DNA from: Phoronis australis
Lineage: Eukaryota > Phoronida > Phoronidae
DNA length: 26,443 nucleotides
Reading direction: 5' to 3'
NCBI GenBank assembly: GCA_002633005.1
Contig: NMRA01000898.1
Coordinates: 29,585 to 56,027 of the forward strand
The translations under genes were made by a program, and so were the position numbers. The stretch's first letter is position 1, and each line of letters begins with the position of its first letter. This document shows, piece by piece, positions 20,686 through 26,443 of this stretch. The notes below the pieces were generated by a model that worked only from the letters and a program-made list of their open reading frames with translations, did not search any database and was not told the origin of the DNA.

Positions 20686-20711
20686 TTAAACCACCTTTAT
20701 GAAATCGGCTG
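20686..20711 (-). repeat. Right terminal inverted repeat
   Basis: Exact reverse complement of 17886-17911 over 26 bp. Sequence inward differs in order but shares the TTAAACCTGG-type motifs. Confidence 0.9.
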
Positions 20712-21409
20712 TATGTGTGTGAAGACACGACGAGACAAATGGAAAGGTGGGCTAGAAAAGAGGATGTTTGAGTTAGTTAATCGTCTCAGTTAAAAAGAAA
20801 AGAAGGCCAGACTTGCAACTGAAAGTAAATAAACGACACTTTTATTTGGGTACAGAGGACGGTTGCTGGGAATCTCTCAGAAGTGAACTATCGGTCACTA
20901 ACTCCGAGCTGGCCAAACGATTGCTTGAGGCGATCCTGCTTACTTCGTTAGTTATCGGGACATTGCGCGGTCCTAGCACTTTGAAATCACCTCAATCCAA
21001 TGAAGTTGTGGAACAGGAACTCACTGGAAAAAATGTTTAGTGTATGAAAGTTAAATTCAGACATAAATTTACAGAGTTAGATTGTCTGCAAACGTTTGCG
21101 TTTGTTTACGTCTATAGTCTCGTTTATATGCAGCAAATATGCAAATCTATACGCGGGTGTAAGTGAAAATTTACATCGCGTTAGAATGGGGGAAAGGATA
21201 GCATTACTTGCACTTAGTACTCTGCAAAACTGGCTAAAACGAAGTTGCCACCAGGAACTATTGCTGGTGTGGAGAATATTCTTCTAGAACAATTAACTTG
21301 CATCTGGTAGCTCTGTGATTTGGGTGTTGATCCTCACCGGATTGCATTTGAAATGAAAGCGCTCGGAGGAGCGACACTTGGCAAAATTAACTGAAAAGGC
21401 CTGAATGAA
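20712..21409. other. Noncoding stretch, nothing recognised
   Basis: The plus-strand frames at 20813-21040 and 21096-21287 have no recognisable domain. No repeats or strong signals were seen. Confidence 0.5.
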
Positions 21410-21469
21410 GATGATGATGACGACGATGATGATGATGATGGTGGTGGTGGCGATGATGAACATGATGAG
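21410..21469. repeat. GAT/GGT trinucleotide microsatellite
   Basis: Imperfect GAT repeats with GAC and GGT variants. Its translation explains the isoleucine- and threonine-rich part of the minus-strand frame at 21293-21769, which is therefore not taken as a gene. Confidence 0.9.
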
Positions 21470-22019
21470 AACATTTACATGATAAACAAAGATGTCAGAA
21501 ATGAGTAAGAAATAGTCTATAGTCTTGTTCAATAGAAGGTAAACTAGCAAAACTGCAGCAAAACCACTCAACAAAGGAACAGCGTCACCAGAAAATCTCA
21601 TATGTAATTTAAAAAGTAGACGTCTCAGCGAAAAGTGGAAAACATTTTTGAAAGTGCGTTTAAAACTCTGTCTAACAAAATAGTTCCGTAAAATTTTGCA
21701 TTTTTTTCTAAATTGAAAGTCAAATAACTCAACAACAGTAAGTCTGAGACAAAAAATGTTACAAGTCATTCGAAAGACTATACTTCAAAGAGTCTACATG
21801 CAAACAGTTACGTCATTTCCTCTTCCCGTTTAAAATGGCACCTCTGCACGATTGAAAATGGATGAAAACACGTCATATCCGTCATCTTAAAAGCAACTTC
21901 CAGTTAAGCAGAACTCGATAATAGTTAGCTACAGGAAACTAACACATGAAAAATTTCTCAGCAATTGGTTCTACAACGCGCTCTCTACAGGCCAAAATAT
22001 TTTAGTTCCAAAATCGAGG
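21470..22019. other. Noncoding stretch, nothing recognised
   Basis: No gene, repeat or RNA feature recognised. The long minus-strand frame here is part of the microsatellite shadow. Confidence 0.5.
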
Positions 22020-22031
22020 TGCGCATGCGCA
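22020..22031. promoter_or_regulatory. NRF1-like 12-bp palindrome
   Basis: TGCGCATGCGCA is a perfect palindrome and an exact NRF1-type site. About 150 bp downstream an ATG in a good context begins a short ORF (22182), so a promoter role is possible. Confidence 0.35.
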
Positions 22032-22181
22032 ATAGCCGATATTTCTGCAAAATTTAAACGGAATTAAATGATTTTCGCAATAGCTGTATAACCCGTTTGG
22101 TGCAATAATCGTACCGATTTCTAGCCGTGTACGCAAAAATTGCGGCCCCAAAGGGCACTTGAATCTGAATTCGAAAACAAA

Positions 22182-22247
22182 ATGGCCGATTCGTCCGCCA
22201 TATTGAATCTGATCATAACCAAACCATTAAGTTTAAAGCTTTTGTGA
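22182..22247 (+). other. Short ORF downstream of NRF1-like site
   Basis: AAAATGG gives a strong start context for MADSSAILNLIITKPLSLKL, which stops after 21 residues. Its first bases form an inverted pair of YY1-like motifs, AATGGC and GCCAT. No clear splice donor or downstream exon is visible, and a LINE tail begins a few bases later. It is unrecognised and probably chance. Confidence 0.15.
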
Positions 22248-22251
22248 TCAT

Positions 22252-22300
22252 ACACACACACAAACACACACACACAGATATATATATATATATTTATATA
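22252..22300. repeat. CA/TA microsatellite (LINE tail)
   Basis: CA repeats pass into TA repeats. They abut the 3' end of the minus-strand LINE at 22301, so they are probably its simple-sequence tail, expanded after insertion. Confidence 0.85.
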
Positions 22301-22935
22301 TTTATTCAATAACTAGGCCTCCGGCCCTTGTTACAATCAAATCACCAAATACAGTAAAGGTAAGTGTCAAACACTAAAAGTACATGTAAACCAAGCTCTT
22401 CTTTGCTTGAATCCGAAATGAACATATATACGTGTTGACCATACAAGATCTTTTTCTTCCATAGTTGTGATTCTGTTGAATTTTGTAAAATCGGGATTGC
22501 TGTATGTCCATGCAGGCAAGGTCATTTTAGAATGTGCATTCGGTAACAAAATGATATTCTGACTTGACATATGTTCTAACGCAGAGAGGGCAAACCTTTC
22601 TGGTCTGCTAAGTTTCAAATGTCTACCCTTTTCAATCATTAGTGCATGCGCTGAACATCTTAATCTTTCCATATCATATCTATCATTTACATTGTCAATT
22701 ACATCTAAATAATTTTCAAGACATATATTTAACTTAAAAGCATGAAGTATGAAACGTGTTCTAAGTTCTCGTTCACTGTATGTAGAGAAATGGGGTGCAA
22801 GTATGGCTCTCGTAGGCTTATTAAACATTCAGTAGGTCGCATTGTAAAGGTACAAAAATGGGGCACAGTGCGAGCTCTAGGTATTTTTTTAATTTCGGCC
22901 AGGTGTAAAAATATCGTCCCAGATTTGGAAGCCTA
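22301..22935 (-). pseudogene. 3' end of a second LINE (ORF2 C-terminus and 3' UTR)
   Basis: The open frame at 22828-22367 carries the ORF2 C-terminal signature LRCSAHALMIEKGRH followed by RPERF. The family continues with a Cys-x2-Cys knuckle. Here the frame slips by one near 22590, and the other frame reads CPLCVRTYVKSEYHFVTEC, giving the C-x2-C...H-x4-C pattern. The first frame then regains family-like text, LPAWTYSNPDFTKFN and STRIYVHFGFKQRRA, up to a stop at 22367. A short 3' UTR holds a GGCC-TCC-GGCC hairpin (22316-22326) and AATAAA (22306-22301). The copy is 5'-truncated, with sequence upstream of about 22935 not recognisable as LINE. It may or may not be the same family as the LINE at 13220-16240, as the two do not overlap in domain. 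Confidence 0.8.
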
Positions 22936-23400
22936 ACTAAGCCCTCTGAATTAAAAATATATTAATGTCCCTCAGGCTTGACGGTACAGTTTGAATTGGA
23001 TTTTACGACCAATACAATAGTAGACTATCACGACTAGGTGTTTCTGGGCTTGGCTGTGCGGAGATTATGAAATACTTTTGCCCAGACTACCACCACCGTC
23101 GCCACCGCAGTCTTCCCCGCGATCACTACCGATTTCATTCTCTTTTTATGCCTACAGCATTTTTAATGAATTTGATTGTTCCGCTAATTTATCATCCCAA
23201 ATAAAATCTGAAGCGTCGTAGTGTCGCTGATTGGTTCGATCGTCTTGGTGGTAACGGAAATAAAATCCCATCATGGTTATCAGGCGTGCGTTCAGTAACG
23301 CTAGGACCTACGCTGGGACCTAGCTAAAATCTAGCTAAGGTCACGTGTTCTCACTTAAAATATACGGTAATATCTCACGCAATCTCCCAGGACAACGCCC
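22936..23400. other. Noncoding stretch, nothing firm
   Basis: There is a short segment with repeated GGACCTA/CTAGCTA words near 23302-23338. No gene recognised. Confidence 0.5.
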
Positions 23401-23859
23401 TGTACTGTACTCTGTTCCCTCTGACACAGCGCCACCTATACTGTTAAGAGGCAGTCCATATAAAAACCAGTAGATTTTCAAAAATCAGTCTATACGTCAA
23501 AATTTAAAACAACTTNGTGCTAAGTTTCAAAAAAATCGGTGATTTTGGGTATAGACTCTACCTGTTGGTTTTTATATGGAGTCACTCTTAACTTTCGTTT
23601 AGCATTGCGATAGAGTGTACTGTACTCTGTTCCTTCTCACTCCCTTTGCCTGATATCGTTTTTATCCAGTCCGAGTCGTGGGTTATTGTGTTGTAGGCCT
23701 ATTTCGTCTACGGAATGGTCACCCGGTCTTTGTTATGTTGCTACCGGACGCAGTAGACTACCGTGTCGTGCGCTGTGTGCGATCTGGCTCTTCGCTGCAT
23801 ATTTCTGTCTGTATTTAGCTATTTCAAAAGTACAAACATACATGTACGGCTTATCTACA
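23401..23859 (+). mobile_element. Possible LTR with internal duplication and MITE
   Basis: The segment begins TGTACTGTACTCTG and ends ATCTACA, so it has TGTA/TACA ends as expected for an LTR. It is followed after three bases by a plausible primer-binding site (23863). The opening phrase TGTACTGTACTCTGTTCC recurs at 23616-23633, so the LTR may start at either copy, and the TTAA-flanked MITE lies between them. No second LTR, gag or pol is visible downstream, so this is unproven. Confidence 0.25.
23444..23591. mobile_element. TTAA-flanked MITE, 140 bp
   Basis: TTAA at 23444-23447 and 23588-23591 brackets a 140-bp body. Its ends GAGGCAGTCCATATAAAAAC and GAGTGACTCCATATAAAAAC (reversed right end) match at about 21 of 27 positions when extended. 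A second inverted pair, GTCTATAC / GTATAGAC, lies inside. A TTAA duplication points to the piggyBac or Kolobok type. There is no coding capacity. One base (23516) is uncalled. Confidence 0.85.
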
Positions 23860-23862
23860 TTT

Positions 23863-23881
23863 TGGTGGTAGCGGTGCTCAG
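23863..23881 (+). other. Possible primer-binding site
   Basis: TGGTGGTAGCGGTGCTCAG begins with TGG, the complement of the CCA end of a tRNA, and follows a TACA end after three bases, as in LTR retrotransposons. The matching tRNA is not identified. Confidence 0.25.
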
Positions 23882-23903
23882 AAATTCATTTGTGGGTAAA
23901 ATA

Positions 23904-23936
23904 ACGTGAGATTAGTGATTCACGTGTGATTAGTGA
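23904..23936. repeat. 18-bp direct repeat
   Basis: ACGTGAGATTAGTGA and ACGTGTGATTAGTGA occur 18 bp apart with one difference. A weaker third (TTATAGTTAGTGAA) follows. It lies in what would be the leader of the possible LTR element. Confidence 0.7.
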
Positions 23937-24607
23937 ACGCGCTTATAGTTAGTGAAAAAGTCACCATTTTCAAAGGATGACATTACCCCCCCCCAAAAAA
24001 AAACATCTTGACTGCTGTTTTTCTTTCGATCGTATGGGGACGCCCGGGATTCCTGGTCTCCATTAATTCCGCCAGTTTGTATCTTGACTTGATTAACACT
24101 GCTTTCAAGAACTCAGTAGAAAGATGTTTAGTATTAGTTATTTATTAAATAAGTTGTAAAAACAACGTATATTCTGTACAAACTGTCGACACCTTTTTGC
24201 CACTAGCGCAAGAAATATAGTTCAAGTTCAAACTAGATAAAATTTCCTTGCTATTGTGCACAGCTTTACTAAACACACATGGGTAAGCACTGGTGATGTT
24301 TTATTATAACGGAAATGAGCTTGTCTTAAACAAAGTGTGAAAGTGATCAAATCTAATCAAGTCAATATTAATCGTGTCGCAGTGAAATTGTGTTGTAGGC
24401 CTACTGCATCCGCCACAGCAGGAGAAGAGTGTGGGTAGAAATGAAGTGTATAATTCGAAAACCTCCACTGCGGGAATTGTTTCCACAAATCGGTGTTCTA
24501 AACTTTCTGAATACCCTGTAGGGAGTAGCCTGCTCTGCCACTGTCAGGCAGTAAAAACCGTTTGATCCTATGTGAATGCAATCACTCTCAGACAGTCATC
24601 ATAAACG
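23937..24607. other. Noncoding stretch upstream of the small ORF
   Basis: No gene recognised. A C-run followed by an A-run (23987-24003) may be a transposon end. The last 100 bases before 24608 would be the promoter and 5' UTR of the small ORF. I see no TATA box there. Confidence 0.4.
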
Positions 24608-24706
24608 ATGAGGTCTTTCGCAGTCTGCGTCATCGCGCTGGCCTGCTCGCTGTTGCCGTCGCAAGTGAGAGGATCGTCCGTGGATTATAAGCGTGAGATA
24701 AGGTAG
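24608..24706 (+). CDS. Candidate secreted micropeptide or signal-peptide first exon
   Basis: The ATG at 24608 has an in-frame TAA two codons before it, so this start is forced. The product is 32 residues. MRSF is followed by a hydrophobic core, AVCVIALACSLL, and a polar cut region SQVRG|SS that obeys the -3/-1 rule. The tail SSVDYKREIR contains a dibasic KR. This is a textbook secretory signal peptide. The coding bases are GC-rich relative to the flanks. The end reads AAG|GTAGGA, a good splice donor whose GTAG includes the unspliced stop TAG (24704-24706). Either exon 1 ends at 24702 in phase 2 and continues elsewhere, or the unspliced ORF is a whole micropeptide gene with the AATAAA at 24833. 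An acceptor at 24873 would give a stop after two more residues. No homologue is recognised. Confidence 0.45.
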   Translation: MRSFAVCVIALACSLLPSQVRGSSVDYKREIR

Positions 24707-24832
24707 GACTCACGTGGTAGGTCCGCGTGCTTAAGCAGCCCCGTGCAATGTTTTGTGAGTGAGAAGATCAGTGTACGTGAGACGACTTGGGGGTAACACT
24801 ACAAACATATATGGTGGGCCTACGTCTATGAT

Positions 24833-24838
24833 AATAAA
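24833..24838 (+). terminator. Possible poly(A) signal
   Basis: AATAAA lies about 127 bp after the stop of the small ORF. If the ORF is unspliced this would be its polyadenylation signal. The hexamer is common in AT-rich DNA. Confidence 0.25.
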
Positions 24839-24918
24839 GTTACTAACACCTTGTGCAATATTTTATTTTTCATAGAGAAAGATAGATTTCAACGTTCAAT
24901 GTTCGGTTCCGAAAGTGA

Positions 24919-24935
24919 CTTCTTCTTCTTCTTCT
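24919..24935. repeat. CTT microsatellite
   Basis: Nearly six CTT units. It explains the phenylalanine run in the overlapping plus-strand open frame at 24851-25141, which is not supported as a gene. Confidence 0.85.
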
Positions 24936-24954
24936 ATAGACCACTTGCGGTTTG

Positions 24955-24970
24955 CAGGGGCGGATCGAGG
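24955..24970 (+). mobile_element. hAT-like transposon end
   Basis: CAGGGGCGGATCGAGG closely resembles the ends of the two hAT-like elements above (CAGTGGCGGATTTAGA). No opposite end was found in the following 1.4 kb. Confidence 0.35.
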
Positions 24971-25010
24971 TATTTTGTGTTAGTGGACATAACGCTAAAC
25001 CCTCGTGAGA

Positions 25011-25050
25011 GACCGCCCCGAGTTGGCTGCTGGAGCAACTCGGGGCGGTC
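25011..25050. repeat. GC-rich perfect hairpin
   Basis: Arms of 15 bp (25011-25025, 25036-25050; GACCGCCCCGAGTTG and complement) enclose a 10-nt loop GCTGCTGGAG. It is by far the most stable short hairpin in the window. It lies about 50 bp after the hAT-like end and just before the N at 25064. It may be a structured transposon segment or RNA element. Confidence 0.85.
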
Positions 25051-25064
25051 TGGGATCAAGCGGN

Positions 25065-25893
25065 GCCTTTTCAAATTAAGCCGGTGGAGCGTGAGACCCC
25101 TGAGGTCCCAATCGAGTCCTCACGACAACTTTGCGTTATGATATAGGGTCGACAGGTGAAGTCAGCGCGGGGTTGAAGGAATGTTCAAGTCAGTGAAGCG
25201 AGTGACTGAGTCCATGCATACTGAACAAAAATTCGCAGTACAAGATCAATCAAGAAAATTTCGAATGACCAAACTGCAAAGAGAAAGATCATATTACATG
25301 ATGACATCACCCGTGGTTGACATGGCGTTCATCACCGGCTTTTCGATTTTCCACCACTGCAGTTTTCAATGCATTGCCTTGATCAGAATGACGGCTAATT
25401 TAAAACTATATGTACCCCAGTTACATTTCCAAACCGATGTCATGTCGAGTTATATTGTGGCACTTTCGCACGGGCGGCGTGGGTTCTTCAAGGTACCCGG
25501 TTCTCAGTCTTTCACGTCAACGATAGCGGTCTGTGCAGGGAGTCGGACAAAGTCTCCAAACTGGTGACTGGCTATTATATGGCTTCTGGTAGCGTCATGC
25601 TCATTTAATTTTGCACTTGGCATTATCTCACAGAGTCCGGTTAAAAAAACACCGCCAGAGCTCTACAAGTGTATATGGCAAATTCTCAACGACCTGATTA
25701 AGTCGCGTCTGGGCACTTGCCGGGCACCTTACCCGCTTGATACTCTGTCAAGGGTACCCGAACAACACGGTTCGCTCACTCATGAACGCGGCTCGCGGAC
25801 CAGTAAATTCAGTTCGCTGACTCAGTCACAAACGCGGTCTTATAAGCACAAAATATGACTTACGCACACAAAAACACCGCTGATAGGCGGACT
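25065..25893. other. Noncoding stretch with short direct repeat
   Basis: The open frame at 25181-25567 (128 codons) shows no known domain. A two-copy direct repeat is present: TTCGCTCACTCATGAACGCGG at 25771, then TTCGCTGACTCAGTCACAAACG at 25813, period 42. The second copy contains an AP-1-type TGACTCA. Confidence 0.45.
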
Positions 25894-26443
25894 CTTAAAG
25901 TCCATCTCTCAAACTGCCCATGTGGTTCCAGTATCCGAAAATACTTACTACATAAATTCTTTCTTTTTTTTCTTTTCGCCTTTCTTGCCAAAAGCGATTT
26001 TGTAACAGTATTTGCCCCTTCCCGTGAGCGTATAATTACCGGCTGTCATCTTTTATTTCCGTACCCACATTTCCGGCTCATCAGTTCAGGAACTTGTCCT
26101 GAACGCCGCCATTTTTTCCTTGTAAGTGAATGTGCTATGGCTTGCTCAAAAAGTCTTCATTATTTTGTTTTATTAGTAATATGTGGTGATTCGTTTGCAT
26201 ATGTAGTGTATTTATAGTTTGTAGTCAGTGGTCGTTGATTTTTTGGAATGTTACGCGTACTTAGTATGTTAAAATAGCATTGGTGTTTAGTTCCTTACGT
26301 AGGCCGGTCGAACCTAGGAACCAATATGGGTCGAACCAATTTTTTTTTCGGTTTTATTTTTTTTCTCGTTTTGAAAAAGTACTTTGCTATCATCGGAAAG
26401 GTAGTACATTCTACTCAGTAAAAATCGAAAAAGTATCAAAATC
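25894..26443. repeat. Dispersed repeat, copy B (runs off window)
   Basis: It is collinear with 8220-8774 in direct orientation and begins at the same CTTAAAGTCC. The inverted repeat GTTCAGGA-ACTTG-TCCTGAAC is unchanged. This copy has a small insertion (GCTGTCATCTTT region near 26042) relative to copy A. Similarity continues to the last base of the window, so the element is longer than 550 bp. The overlapping plus-strand frame (25855-26217) is not conserved in copy A and is not taken as a gene. Confidence 0.85.

Larger units (their letters stand above)
17886..20711. mobile_element. 2.8-kb TIR transposon, possibly Harbinger-like, invaded by others
   Basis: The outer 26 bp at 17886-17911 and 20686-20711 are exact inverted copies, starting CAGCCGATTTCATAAAGGTG. 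Inside each end is an array of TTTAAACC/AGACCAGG motifs in both orientations: 17912-18030 on the left and about 20545-20685 on the right. On the left the terminal motif recurs at about 17967 (CATTTCATAAAGGAGGTTTAA) and weakly at about 18022. Flanks are AAT and TAT, close to but not the same as a 3-bp Harbinger-type duplication. A weak Myb/SANT-like remnant is at 20260-20449. The interior is largely other transposon pieces: an end at 18041, C/G-runs, an end near 19700, and element 2 at 19881-20203. No transposase frame survives, so the element is non-autonomous or decayed. Confidence 0.75.

Noticed and set aside
21293-21769. 158-codon minus-strand open frame with hydrophobic stretch
   Set aside because: The hydrophobic Ile/Thr-rich part is the translation of the GAT/GGT microsatellite. 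The rest has no domain or gene signals.
23686-23716. Shared phrase TGTGTTGTAGGCCTA with 24389
   Set aside because: The match is too short, and TAGGCCTA-type words recur throughout the window.
24851-25141. Possible second exon for the signal-peptide ORF using the acceptor at 24873
   Set aside because: The phase from the donor at 24702 leads to a stop two codons later, and the long open frame here is in the wrong phase and contains a microsatellite and hAT-like sequence.
25855-26217. 120-codon plus-strand open frame
   Set aside because: The frame is not preserved in the collinear repeat copy at 8220-8774, so it is not under coding constraint.

Overview
This is a gene-poor, repeat-rich stretch of a eukaryotic nuclear genome. 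It is AT-rich, has no dense ORF layout and no operons. It carries non-LTR retrotransposon (LINE) remnants, DNA-transposon ends, MITEs, tRNA-like Pol III promoters and microsatellites, and has N calls at 2115, 18139, 23516 and 25064, three of them in or next to homopolymer or low-complexity sequence. The transposon types and the LINE protein style suggest a marine invertebrate, perhaps a hemichordate, cephalochordate or similar. That placement is inference and no gene fixes the species.

Layout. Positions 1-8100 are mostly unique noncoding DNA with one transposon-end fragment (about 1130-1249), small palindromes and isolated motif matches (NRF1-like, CRE plus CCAAT). From 8089 to 8774 lie a perfect 22-bp palindrome, a tRNA-like sequence with intact A and B boxes, and copy A of a ~550-bp dispersed repeat; copy B closes the window (25894-26443). 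A cluster of three hairpins lies at 10099-10216. A possible TATA-less promoter with a first-exon start is at 10569-10642. A 169-bp foldback MITE is at 11231-11399.

Positions 13220-16240 hold a decayed LINE on the minus strand, running from the endonuclease C-terminus to the reverse-transcriptase YADD box and beyond. It is split by a 958-bp hAT-like non-autonomous element (14161-15118), and the LINE reading resumes on the other side. A short-period GC-bearing repeat is at 17055-17205. Positions 17886-20711 form a 2.8-kb element with 26-bp perfect terminal inverted repeats, repeat-rich subterminal arrays and a weak Myb/SANT-like remnant, invaded by further transposon ends, including a second member of the hAT-like family (19881-20203).

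Positions 22252-22935 are the 3' end of another minus-strand LINE (zinc-knuckle region, short 3' UTR, TA/CA tail). Positions 23401-23881 hold a TTAA-flanked MITE inside a possible LTR followed by a possible primer-binding site. The best non-transposon coding candidate is a tiny plus-strand ORF at 24608-24706 encoding a signal peptide plus a ten-residue tail. It ends at a good splice donor that overlaps its own stop codon, and a poly(A) signal lies about 130 bp on. It may be a first exon or a complete micropeptide gene.

No intact long gene, rRNA, CRISPR array or bacterial-type system was seen. The window is best read as layered transposon strata with a few candidate host regulatory or exon sites.
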